Below are positions 10,855 to 19,414 of a DNA stretch of 64,000 bases, piece by piece (the first letter of the stretch is position 1; the number at the start of each line of letters is the position of its first letter). A program made the position numbers and the translations under genes. Origin of the DNA: Pyropia yezoensis (Eukaryota; Rhodophyta; Bangiophyceae; Bangiales; Bangiaceae); the NCBI GenBank assembly GCA_009829735.1, contig CM020619.1:12267777-12331776 (forward strand), read 5' to 3'. The notes beneath the pieces are model-generated. The model saw only the letters and a program-made list of their open reading frames with translations. It did not search any database and was not told where the DNA came from.

Positions 10855-11332
10855 GGAGTGCTATTGTTTGTGCGGGAGAGGGCCCCGGCAACCCTTATGG
10901 TAGCCGGGTAGTAGTGAGTATAAACTCATCCCCTTTGGGGGCATTGCTTGCCTCTGTTTGCTGCCCTGGGGAGTACCCCTTCTGGCTCAGTGGTGCCTTG
11001 CCTCCCGTCCAACTTCTTCCGGTAGGTTCATGCTTGGGGAGGTCATCCTCCCTCACTTGGTGTCTTGGCTTGGGGAGGTCATCCTCCCGTGTAAGCTCCC
11101 TAGTTACTTCGATATTATCGGAGTTAGCCTTCACCTTTAAGTTAACTTATTAAGGTTCAGGTTTTACTTAGTTACCTAAGCTTAGCTCTACTTAGTTACC
11201 TAAGCTTGGTTCGACTTAGAAACCTAAGTCTGATTTGACTTAGAAACCTAAGTCTGCCGTAACCACGTCACACCCTACTTAGTAGGTATAAGCCTCACCC
11301 CCCAACAGCCGAAGTCGGTGTCGGTTGGGTTG
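10855..11332. other. Non-coding spacer between convergent antisense ORF and pol
   Basis: 478 bases. Contains a 16-base direct repeat (GGGGAGGTCATCCTCC at about 11036 and 11074, itself partly self-complementary) followed by four tandem dyad repeats (separate entry). No ORF of note. Its position between two convergent coding units fits a 3'-end or termination region for both. Confidence 0.6.
11166..11265. repeat. Four tandem ~25-bp repeats, each a near-perfect palindrome
   Basis: Units of the form ACTTAG-TTAC-CTAAG or ACTTAG-AAAC-CTAAG recur four times (starting near 11167, 11191, 11217 and 11240). Each can fold into a short CTTAG/CTAAG hairpin, and they are AT-rich in a GC-rich element. Possible roles are a bidirectional transcript terminator or a protein-binding array; neither is shown by the sequence alone. 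Confidence 0.85.
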
Positions 11333-13000
11333 TTACAGTAGGCGTCGTCGCCTCATGTACGGCATGAGAAGTTGGCGGGGTATATTTGCCGCCTGTTCCC
11401 AGGTGGGTGAGTCGTATCCGACCCACATAACCTTGACGTACCAGGGTCCTGGTAGGTCCGGGTCGGTGTGTCCGACCACGCTCTCTACTTGGTATGGAAT
11501 CCCATCCGGTCCCACCGGGTCATCTGACCGGTGGGTTGTAAGAGCTTCATGTAGCAACCCAGCCGGTACCGACTGAGGCTGTTCCGGCATCGGAGCAGGT
11601 GTGACATCATTCATGCTGATGCGTTGAATCTCCGTATCGGAGTGTAAGATAACAGAGTGGTCATCTCTGTGGAGGATCTGGTACGGTCCCTTGACCGGTT
11701 GCATAAGCTTGTTCCCTCGGAACTTCTGGTGTCTGATATAGACCCAGTCACCTGTTACCAGGATTGCGTTGCGCACCCGTAGTCGGGCGTCGAAGTTCTT
11801 CTTATACCGAAGTTGTGTTCTGTCAAGGGCACCCTTGAGCTTAGGAATCATCCACGATAGCTTGGCCAACCAAGCTAGGTGGATGCGCTCGGCGGGTCGG
11901 CCCTTCGGTGTATCATACCGAGTGCACCTGCCGGGTGGCAGCGTCAAGTTACCGACGCCTAGTGGCATGACCCACTCCAGCGGAGCAATGTTTGTGCTCC
12001 GATGTGGCCTGGCATTGTATGCCAGGGTGAGTACGGACAGAAGCCTGTCCCAAGTGTTCGTGTGCTCGGCCACGTAGCACTGTAGCATCTTTACGATGGT
12101 GCGGTTGAACCGCTCCACCTGCCCGTTGGACTGCGGGTGATAGTCGGATGCCCGACGTGGTTCGATACCGAACATGCCCAGGACCTTAGTGCAGAATGCC
12201 GACGTAAGGTTTGCTCCGTTATCGGAGAGGAGTTGCTTCATGACTCCGTATGCACTGATCCAGTGGTCAACCACTGCGTTCATGATCGTGTATGCCGTAT
12301 CTTTTGGGATGGCTGCCGCTCTTGACAGCTTAGTGAAGCGGTCAGACATGACCAGGATGTACCTGTTCCCTTCTTCCGTTATCGGAAGTGGCCCGAGTAT
12401 GTCGATAGCGACTTGCTCGTTGGGCCCATCAGGTGGGAATAGCTTCATGGCAGACGCCCGCCTATGTAGACTCATGCGGTTACGTGCACAGGGGTGGCAT
12501 CCCCTTACGTGGTCGACCACGTCGACGGCCATTGCTGGCCAGTAGAAGAACCTTCGCATTGCTGCGAACATACGTGAACCCCCCGGGTGTCCGGCTGTAG
12601 GGTTCTCATGTTCTCGTTTCATGACGGCTTGCCGTAAGGACACGGGAACCACGACTTGATGTCGTCCATCGGCGGGTGCCCGCCGGTATATGAGTCCGTC
12701 TTCGTTCTCGGAGAAGATGCCGGCCGTACCGGCCAGGAGGTTAGCACGATGACGTCTACAGTCATCGTCGTTGGCCTGTGCCTCGCGGAAGTCCGCGAGG
12801 GTCAATGGGCACGCAAGGTGTGCCATGGTATGGTCAGCCATACCCTGGGTAGCATTACCCACCATGCACACCGGTACCACCGGGATGTCCTCGTCCACCG
12901 GGCGGGTATCCCCGCTCGGGGTGTCGAGTCGAGACAACGCGTCTCCGAGGTGGTGGGTTGACCCAGCCTTATACACCGTGCGGTAGTCGTGCTCGGCCAT
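11333..13000 (-). CDS. pol of copy C, part 2: end of RNase H, integrase, chromodomain-like tail
   Basis: 555 codons. The N-terminus finishes RNase H (HLGDALSRLDTP). A zinc-binding H-H-C-C domain follows (HENPTAGHPGG... CHPCARNR), then the DDE integrase core: D in VAIDILGPLP, D in LLSDNGANLTS, E in SNGQVERFNRT. The last ~60 residues (WYVKVMWVGYDSPTWEQAANIP) resemble a chromodomain, which in chromoviruses steers integration toward particular chromatin. It is in a different frame from the protease-RT ORF; a single-base change near 13040, in the conserved RNase H segment after RSDHAP, separates them. Ends with a stop at 11333-11335, convergent to the antisense ORF. Confidence 0.9.
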   Translation of the reverse strand: MAEHDYRTVYKAGSTHHLGDALSRLDTPSGDTRPVDEDIPVVPVCMVGNATQGMADHTMAHLACPLTLADFREAQANDDDCRRHRANLLAGTAGIFSENEDGLIYRRAPADGRHQVVVPVSLRQAVMKREHENPTAGHPGGSRMFAAMRRFFYWPAMAVDVVDHVRGCHPCARNRMSLHRRASAMKLFPPDGPNEQVAIDILGPLPITEEGNRYILVMSDRFTKLSRAAAIPKDTAYTIMNAVVDHWISAYGVMKQLLSDNGANLTSAFCTKVLGMFGIEPRRASDYHPQSNGQVERFNRTIVKMLQCYVAEHTNTWDRLLSVLTLAYNARPHRSTNIAPLEWVMPLGVGNLTLPPGRCTRYDTPKGRPAERIHLAWLAKLSWMIPKLKGALDRTQLRYKKNFDARLRVRNAILVTGDWVYIRHQKFRGNKLMQPVKGPYQILHRDDHSVILHSDTEIQRISMNDVTPAPMPEQPQSVPAGLLHEALTTHRSDDPVGPDGIPYQVESVVGHTDPDLPGPWYVKVMWVGYDSPTWEQAANIPRQLLMPYMRRRRLL

Positions 13001-13046
13001 CTTCAGCCTCCATCGGGCTAGCCTCCCATGGCTATCGGAATCCTTG

Positions 13047-15497
13047 TCACCAAGGTTGAGGAGCCATCGTAGGGGCGTGGTCGGACCTCACGATGAACCT
13101 GGAGCCCTCCAGGTATGGACGGAGCAGTTGCACTGCCCATATAACTCCGAGGCATTCACGCTCAGTGGCACTATAGTTCCGCTCAGCCGGGTTGAGTGTC
13201 CGGCTGAAGTATTCTACCGGACGTAGGTCCGGGATAACGTTATCGGTACCGATCAACGTCTCTCCCTGTAACAGGGTGCATCCCACTTGTGTATCGCATG
13301 CATCGACATCGATGACGAAAGTACCCCGTCTGTGCGGTAACGCAAGGACGGGTGGGGATAGTAGGGCTCGCTTCAGCGACTCGAATGCCTCCTCTTCGCT
13401 AGGCGAAGGGGGTTGGAGTACCTTGGGCAAGGTACTCCTCTTAAGAACCGTCAACGGTTTAGCTATCCGAGCGAAGTCCTTGACGAACCGTCGGTATACA
13501 TTGCACATTCCCAGGAAGCTCTTGAGCTGCGTCTGGGTGTTAGGGAACCGGGCATCCCGGAGTGCCCGGGTATTGGCTTCGAGTACCCCTAGTTTACCAG
13601 GGGTTATCTGGTGGCCCAGATACTCGACCGTCTGTTGGAAGAAGGCGCACTTCTTCAGACGCAGGGTTACCCCGGCGTTCCTCAAGAGGGTGAGTACCTC
13701 GTCAACATGTTGTACATGGTCATCCATGTTACGCGAGAAGACGATGACGTCATCGAGGTACACTAGGCAGTTACGCCACTTCACCCCCGACAGTATGATG
13801 TCGATAGCCCGCTGGAATGTAGCGGGGGCGTTGGACAATCCGAAGGGCATCCTTAGGAACTCGTACACTCCACTGTGACAGACGAATGCCGTCTTGGGGA
13901 TATCCTCGTCCGCCACCGGGATCTGCCAGTATCCGGCATTGCAGTCGATGGTGGTAAACACCGTAGCCTCCCCCAGGGAGTCGATGCATTCATCCATCCT
14001 TGGTAAAGGGTATGAGTCCTTCTTGGTAACCAAGTTGAGGCGTCGATAATCGATGCAAAACCGAGGGGTTTGATCCTTCTTCGGCACAATAACGACTGGG
14101 GCACCCCATTCCGACATCGAAGGTCGGATCACCTTAGCTTCACTCATCCTCTTCACTTCTCCATCAACGATCTCTCGTTGCATAGGTCCCGCTCGGTGCG
14201 GTTGTGAGCGGGCGGGTCGTGCGCCTGGTACCAGGTCTATACGATGTTGGGTTGCCCCAATGGTCCCCAAGGCCCCGCCTGTCCACATAACGTCATGCTT
14301 TCTTAGCATCCGTCGCACCCCTTCGGCTACCGAAGGGGGAAGGTGGTCGAGGTCAGCCTCGGCCAGTGCCTTCAAGGCCTCTTGGTCCTTTGGCGGCAGG
14401 TCCGCCGGAGCCGCCGATGGGTTAGGCTTCCCGTCATCGGGTTGCTGTCGCTCGGTGGTCTCGGCGACCGCCAGTACTTCAAGTGGTTCCACTTGACCTT
14501 CCTTATCAGGGGTAAGGATATCTCCTTCGTAGAGTTCGGCAATCCCGAGGATAGTTCCCTTCGGGAGGGTGACTGCCTTACGGCGATAGTTCGCCATCAC
14601 TAGGAGGGACGACCCTCCTGCTGGGAGGTCTATGAGACCGTTGGCCATGGTCAACCCATGGCGCTTGTACGTCCGTAGGTTGGACTGGACTCTGCAGATG
14701 CCTGCGAGGTCGCAGTTAACCGGGAGGACTGTCTCTGACAACGGCTCAAAGCGAGTTCGCTTGGCCAACCGAAGTGTCTTCGGCTCGACGCTTGCGTACA
14801 CCTCAGCCACGTTAACGTGGCTTCCTTGTAGCGTCAGGTCCCTGACGATAGCCGTGTGTCCTCGCTTCGTCCCGTCGGCTTCTTGAAGCTCGACGGTCCT
14901 CCGGCCTGGCCGGATTGCATCAACGTGAACGTTGATGAAGGTGCACCCCAGTATGCAGGGCACCGATAGCGTTTCACATACCAGGAAGTCAACTTCCGTG
15001 GTGAGATCCCCGATGGTAACCTGCAGCGACATCGCTGCGGTCGTACGAATGAGTCGACCATTCGCGTCCTTGATGGTGGGTCCCCGAGTCACTCTGACTC
15101 GTGGAAGCCACTTGTCCGGGAGGGTATCCTTCCGGATAAGGTTGGGTCCAGCCCCTGTGTCCAGTACAGGGTAGTACGATCGTGTCGACTGGGGGTCAAC
15201 CCCCAGTGTGGCTGATACCTTGAAGTTCTCCAAGGTAAACAACACATGTCCTACACCAATATCCGGTGTAGCTCGGGCATCCTGAACAGGGCCCTTGTCT
15301 GGTTCAACGTGACGGGGCTTCCCGTCCTCTCCTCCCAACCTTGGAGGTTGGTCATCAATCCCCTGACGCCGTGTCGTCGGGGCCGGAAGGTGTACCCGGG
15401 GGTTGATGCGGCGTCGGCTCAACCGCGCTCTCCGTGGGGCTTCCCCCGCGGTACTCCGGGGTGGCTTGCTTGGGTAACCCCAGCGCCCCCCGGTCAT
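13047..15497 (-). CDS. pol of copy C, part 1: protease, reverse transcriptase, RNase H
   Basis: 816 codons from the first ATG in frame; translation more likely enters upstream by -1 slippage from gag. Retropepsin-like motif YPVLDTGAGPN near residue 110. Reverse transcriptase spans about 440-640 with FCIDYRRLN, TTIDCNAGYWQIP, PFGLSNAPATFQ and the catalytic YLDDVIVF all intact. RNase H begins with FVIDVDACDTQVG and continues through AERNYSATERE to RSDHAP, where the frame breaks and the ORF ends about 7 codons later. All catalytic residues that can be checked are present. Confidence 0.92.
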   Translation of the reverse strand: MTGGRWGYPSKPPRSTAGEAPRRARLSRRRINPRVHLPAPTTRRQGIDDQPPRLGGEDGKPRHVEPDKGPVQDARATPDIGVGHVLFTLENFKVSATLGVDPQSTRSYYPVLDTGAGPNLIRKDTLPDKWLPRVRVTRGPTIKDANGRLIRTTAAMSLQVTIGDLTTEVDFLVCETLSVPCILGCTFINVHVDAIRPGRRTVELQEADGTKRGHTAIVRDLTLQGSHVNVAEVYASVEPKTLRLAKRTRFEPLSETVLPVNCDLAGICRVQSNLRTYKRHGLTMANGLIDLPAGGSSLLVMANYRRKAVTLPKGTILGIAELYEGDILTPDKEGQVEPLEVLAVAETTERQQPDDGKPNPSAAPADLPPKDQEALKALAEADLDHLPPSVAEGVRRMLRKHDVMWTGGALGTIGATQHRIDLVPGARPARSQPHRAGPMQREIVDGEVKRMSEAKVIRPSMSEWGAPVVIVPKKDQTPRFCIDYRRLNLVTKKDSYPLPRMDECIDSLGEATVFTTIDCNAGYWQIPVADEDIPKTAFVCHSGVYEFLRMPFGLSNAPATFQRAIDIILSGVKWRNCLVYLDDVIVFSRNMDDHVQHVDEVLTLLRNAGVTLRLKKCAFFQQTVEYLGHQITPGKLGVLEANTRALRDARFPNTQTQLKSFLGMCNVYRRFVKDFARIAKPLTVLKRSTLPKVLQPPSPSEEEAFESLKRALLSPPVLALPHRRGTFVIDVDACDTQVGCTLLQGETLIGTDNVIPDLRPVEYFSRTLNPAERNYSATERECLGVIWAVQLLRPYLEGSRFIVRSDHAPTMAPQPW

Positions 15498-15505
15498 CCT
15501 TCCTC

Positions 15506-17689
15506 TTACTCGTTTCCCGCCCTTGGTAGGGTGCTGTCCGCCGGGACATCCGGCTGAGGAGGTGCCCCCGCGACGGCCAGTACTCCACCTGGAGCTGGCT
15601 GCCTACCCGGTGCGGGTCCGGGTGCTCGGGCGGGATACCCCCCGGTGGATGCCTTGCGTTGCGCCGCTGCCCGCCGAGACTCCTCGGGGATGAGTGGGCA
15701 GGAAGACACCCAGTGCTGGGGACCCCCACACAACATACATCCGGACGTGCCGGTCCCTCCTTGAGTTCGCATCGGGGTAGCCCCGTAGCTGCGGTTGCCT
15801 CCCTCGGGCGCCCGAGTGCCTGCTCCCTGGTAGGCCTTGGGTCCTTGGGTCAACCGGAACATAGACTCCCCCAACCGGTTGGGTCGGCCCGCAATCTGCG
15901 GAGGTGCCTCCGTACGTACTGCCCATGTAGGCAGGGGCTGGGGGGGGTTACCCGTAACCGGGGCATACCCCGTTGTCCGCACATACGGGACGCGCCGTCC
16001 CGTTCCTTCGTTGACCTGGAACTGGGTTCCAGCCGGGGCGATGTACGCTACCGTACCATGTTCATCAATCACCGGCGTCGCCGGTAGCAACAGGTGGCCC
16101 TGTTGGTCGACTAGAGGGTCATCCTCACCAATAGGGGTATGTTCGGTCGCCACCAGTACTGGTGCGGCCTTACGTTCCACCTTCTCTTGCCTCGGTACCG
16201 GGGTAAGACTGGGCTTGCCTCCCTCACCCTTGGGCTTCGGGGCCAAGGCACACTCCGGGTGTAGAACCCGGTAGGCGTCCCCTAGGGACTTGCACATATG
16301 CATCAGTCGACTGAAGTTCGTCCGTGCCGTGTTGGCGCCCCGTACGGATATCCGCACGTAGTTGGGTACTCCTGCGAACAGGATGGCCCGTAGCTCCCCT
16401 TCTCCGAGGAGCTTCCCCAGCTCGTAGTCGAGCTCTTGGATCCGGCGTCCAAACATCTCCTCATCCTCCCAGGACTGGGCGGTGGCAGTGCGAAGGGCCC
16501 GATAGTGGTCCTCGCACTTGTCCTCACTGAGGTAGCTGCTCAGCAGCTCCTTCAATATCCCACGGTAATCCATGGGGGTGGCCGCGACCCTCATTCCCGG
16601 CATCGGGGATGCCTGGCGAAGAATGCCTCGCACCCGTTCATCAACAAAGAACGGGAGGATCTCCAGGGCCAGCCCCTCGTTAACGAGCGCCTTGTCTGCG
16701 GCTGTCTTGAAGCTAGTCAAGAAGCCGATGACTGCCAACGGGCGTCCGTTCGGCCCCCCGAACATAGGGACTCCCTTCATAAGGGTCTGCATAGAGCGGA
16801 TCGCCCGATGCGACGTATTACGCATCGATTCCGATACGGTGGTAGAGCGGCCCTCCAAACGATAACGTTCCGGAGTAAGAACCGACCGGAAGACCTCGTT
16901 GACGATCTCCGTGTCAGCGTCCTGGATATCCAGTCGCTTAGCCAGTTGATGAGCGAACTCATCGGATTCCATCCGCTTCAGTAGGCTCGCAGTTACCTGC
17001 GCGGTCATAGCTTCCACCACTGAAGATGGTACTTCAGGCGTCGGCACCTCGGGAACCCGAGTTGCCTGGCCTCCTTCGTCGTGGGGGTACTGCGAGAGGG
17101 TACCCCCTCCCCCAATAACCGACTCTCCCCCGGCGTACGTATCCGCCGGGTCGTGTCCGCGGAGTCCGCTTCGGGTGCTCCGAGCGTATCGCTCCGTGTG
17201 ACTCCGTTCCAACTCTGCCGACGAGTCGGACCCATACCCCATTGTGTCCGGGGGTTGTCCAGGAGTAGCAACCCCGGGATTGACCCTGGTGGACTCCGAA
17301 AGTAGTCCGGCCGGTTCGAACCGTACCGGTGTGGGCGGAACACGACGGGGTCCCGTCGTGTGCCGTGTTGACATCAACACTGCCATTGCGTCCTCCGTCC
17401 GATCTTGACGGGCGTCGAGCCCGGAAAACCGGGCCTCGATGCGGGCCAATGATGCCATCAGGGAATCCCCTGGTGAAGGAGGCGGCGGAGTGAGGTCGGT
17501 CGACGACAGTTGAGGCGGGCCCCCGCCTCCTGCCGTCCGAGCCGTGCCAAACGTCGATCCGGCACCGGAAAGCATTGGCGTCTCAATGTTATCGATCGGG
17601 TTCCCGATCCCGGCTCCCGTAGTCACCTCCGGAGTCGGCGTCGACGCCGATCCGTCATCTTGAACGTTCCCCGTCTCTTGGGTAGACAT
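15506..17689 (-). CDS. gag of copy C
   Basis: 727 codons from ATG at 17689; an in-frame GTG two codons upstream is unlikely to be the start. Structural protein that packages element RNA. Residues 1-190 are Ser/Thr/Arg-rich. A helical capsid-like region lies at about 215-480 (for example ILPFFVDERVRGILRQ, HYRALRTATAQSWEDEEMF). A CCHC zinc knuckle (CMLCGGPQHWVSSC) near residue 670 is the RNA-binding nucleocapsid motif. The last codons overlap the frameshift site. The only one of the three copies with an uninterrupted gag in this window. Confidence 0.9.
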   Translation of the reverse strand: MSTQETGNVQDDGSASTPTPEVTTGAGIGNPIDNIETPMLSGAGSTFGTARTAGGGGPPQLSSTDLTPPPPSPGDSLMASLARIEARFSGLDARQDRTEDAMAVLMSTRHTTGPRRVPPTPVRFEPAGLLSESTRVNPGVATPGQPPDTMGYGSDSSAELERSHTERYARSTRSGLRGHDPADTYAGGESVIGGGGTLSQYPHDEGGQATRVPEVPTPEVPSSVVEAMTAQVTASLLKRMESDEFAHQLAKRLDIQDADTEIVNEVFRSVLTPERYRLEGRSTTVSESMRNTSHRAIRSMQTLMKGVPMFGGPNGRPLAVIGFLTSFKTAADKALVNEGLALEILPFFVDERVRGILRQASPMPGMRVAATPMDYRGILKELLSSYLSEDKCEDHYRALRTATAQSWEDEEMFGRRIQELDYELGKLLGEGELRAILFAGVPNYVRISVRGANTARTNFSRLMHMCKSLGDAYRVLHPECALAPKPKGEGGKPSLTPVPRQEKVERKAAPVLVATEHTPIGEDDPLVDQQGHLLLPATPVIDEHGTVAYIAPAGTQFQVNEGTGRRVPYVRTTGYAPVTGNPPQPLPTWAVRTEAPPQIAGRPNRLGESMFRLTQGPKAYQGAGTRAPEGGNRSYGATPMRTQGGTGTSGCMLCGGPQHWVSSCPLIPEESRRAAAQRKASTGGYPARAPGPAPGRQPAPGGVLAVAGAPPQPDVPADSTLPRAGNE
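15512..15518 (-). promoter_or_regulatory. -1 ribosomal frameshift slippery heptamer GGGAAAC between gag and pol (copy C)
   Basis: On the minus strand the gag frame reads GCG-GGA-AAC-GAG-TAA. The heptamer G GGA AAC has the X XXY YYZ form required for tandem -1 slippage and lies one codon before the gag stop. The -1 frame is open from here into pol, which is exactly the pol frame. A potential stem CCGGGG...CCCCGG lies downstream. GGGAAAC is an established -1 slippery sequence in some retroviruses; use here is inferred. Confidence 0.75.
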
Positions 17690-17895
17690 AGTCACAATCA
17701 GTCCACCGATGCAACGATCACCACGAATAAGAGAGCGAGGGGGTAGATTGGGGAGAGTAACAGTATGTCACAGTCACAGGTAAAAGCTCAACACAATCGA
17801 TCAGGTCGCAACACCACGAGTACAAGAAAAGGACCGGATCCCTATCCGTGTGCCAGGGCCGAAGACGGCGTCACCACAAGGGTGACGGAAACCCG

Positions 17896-17913
17896 TCCCC
17901 TGCTGCTCCACCA
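17896..17913 (-). other. Primer-binding site of copy C
   Basis: Minus strand TGGTGGAGCAGCAGGGG, one base inside the 5' LTR. It starts TGG, complementary to the CCA end of a tRNA, as LTR-retrotransposon primer sites do. The same sequence occurs in the second, unrelated-looking element at 34342-34359. I cannot name the tRNA without a search. Confidence 0.8.
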
Positions 17914-17914
17914 A

Positions 17915-18277
17915 TGTAGCACAATAGGAATCCGTCGCACGTCCACTCTCAGGGAACACTCACCAAGGGGGATCGGCACCAACGTCACCGGGAGGCCAAG
18001 GTTGCTGTCCTTGGAGCGCAAGCCACGGTACCAAGATGGGAGCCCAAATGGGAGGGGTTTGTTGTTCTACCTTGGCCGGCGGTGGATTCGCCACCGGCCC
18101 CCTCGTTATAAACCCTCGGAGACACTACTAACTACCCTCCACCCCAAGATGCAAGTCCCTCTGGTCATACGTAACTTATAGATACCGTGACCAGTTCGGA
18201 CTCTCAAATTGGAAGTTAAGGATTAGAAGTAGCCCCCCTAATATTAGGGTCACAATACGGACAACCATATTGCTACA
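17915..18277 (-). repeat. 5' LTR of copy C
   Basis: 363 bp, TGTAGCAC...TTGCTACA. TTATAAA at 18106-18112 is a TATA-like box on the minus strand for gag-pol transcription, next to a GGTGG/CCACC hairpin (about 18080-18098). Flanked on the right by GGTTGGC, the start of the Harbinger-like remnant. Confidence 0.93.
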
Positions 18278-18382
18278 GGTTGGCTGCCAGTCTTTTCCTT
18301 TTTTTACCTCGAGACTGACTCTGCTGTTATGACTGCCGGGCACATCACGCTTCGCACGTCTGATGTTTGTCTCTTCCCGCAG

Positions 18383-19200
18383 ATGACTTCGAGGTCTGTG
18401 ACGAAGGGCACGCCATGTGGGGTACAGCGGTGGAGGTGGAGCGTCAAATCGTCCTCGGGTCTGAGCTCTCGAGCCCTTCCTTCTCACGTGCCCCTCACCC
18501 TCGCGCCGAGGCACGCGGAACCTGTCCGCTGGACATGTCACAGGAGGACCGCTCCCTGTCTCTGAACCGAGATCGCACCGAGGGGGGTGGCACTGTGTCT
18601 GCTAGCAGTGGCTCCGTGGACAGCGCAGTCATCCTCACAAACGCCATTTCCACGCCCCCCTCTCCCTCCGGTCAGGGTACGGCTAAATGCTCTGCCGTAG
18701 AGCCTGCGAGTAGCCGTGCCCATGGCCATCTACCGCGCCAATCTGCCTCCCGTCCGTCGGGCGACGAGCTGTCAGCTCTGTCGGCAAAGCGATTTAGGGT
18801 GGTCCCCCCAGGGGCGCTAAAGAACAAGCAGCAGGGCTGTGGGAAAGAGCTACAAGTTATTAATCGCGTGGCGGACGCGCTCGAAAGCTCCGAGACGGGC
18901 CGCGCAGACCGTCTTCGGCCCATGAACCAGCAGGCGGAGTGGACTAAGGAGTACCAAACCGGACGCCTCGCCCTTGCGGAGCGCGTGTTGGCTGTGCGTG
19001 AGAACGATGCGGCGATGGAGGAGCAGATCAACGCGGCGAAACAGCTGCGCAAGGAAAGTAAGAGTATTACGCCACGCATGCTGCAAATTGCATGCTCAAG
19101 CGGGTCTGTCGCCCAGGTGCTAGCAATACAACGCAAGTGGGTCGAGGGGGGTGGAGAAGACATGACTCCGTCTCGAGAGATGGGTGGTGCGAGGGGGTGA
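18383..19200 (+). pseudogene. 3' exon of a PIF/Harbinger accessory (partner) protein, 5' part missing
   Basis: Opens directly after an intron-acceptor-like TCTTCCCGCAG at 18372-18382 and stays open for 272 codons. The middle is Ser-rich low complexity with a basic patch (SAKRFRVVPP). The C-terminal ~90 residues are a charged coiled-coil-like helix (WTKEYQTGRLALAERVLAV ... QLRKES). It lies convergent to a Harbinger transposase remnant, as the exon-2 part of the partner gene does in the intact element at 49242-52993. The upstream exon is absent because the retrotransposon array begins 105 bases to the left, inside the presumed intron. Assignment rests on position and architecture, so it is tentative. 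Confidence 0.5.
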
Positions 19201-19414
19201 CGGGGGTGGAACCGGATCGAGCAATAGGGGTGCTGACGTGGGCGGGAGGCGGGGGGGGTAAGGCCTAACACCACATGATGGACGCATTGCACTTCTTTTA
19301 CTCCTCTTGGAAGGGTCTCAGCGAAGTCAAAGCAGCGCTTGTCGCCTCTCTTTACTCGTGATAGACTGTCCACAGCTCGTCCGCCAGTTCCTCACACATT
19401 TGCAATCCAAGCTC

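Larger units (their letters stand above)
7455..18277 (-). mobile_element. Ty3/gypsy retrotransposon copy C, near-complete, with antisense ORF
   Basis: Bounded by two 363-bp LTRs that start TGTAGCA and end TGCTACA. Internal order on the minus strand is primer-binding site, gag, -1 slippery site, protease, reverse transcriptase, RNase H, integrase with a degenerate chromodomain-like tail. A 3.5-kb 3' region follows with an ORF on the opposite strand, then the polypurine tract. The domain order PR-RT-RH-IN is that of Ty3/gypsy. The flanking 5-mers (GCCCC left, GGTTG right) do not match, so the left end is a recombination or deletion junction with copy B rather than a clean insertion. One 1-base frameshift near 13040 is the only break in its sense coding region. 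Confidence 0.92.

Noticed and set aside
7450..18282. Clean single insertion of copy C with target duplication
   Set aside because: Flanking 5-mers GCCCC and GGTTG differ and the left neighbour is another copy of the same element, so recombination is needed.
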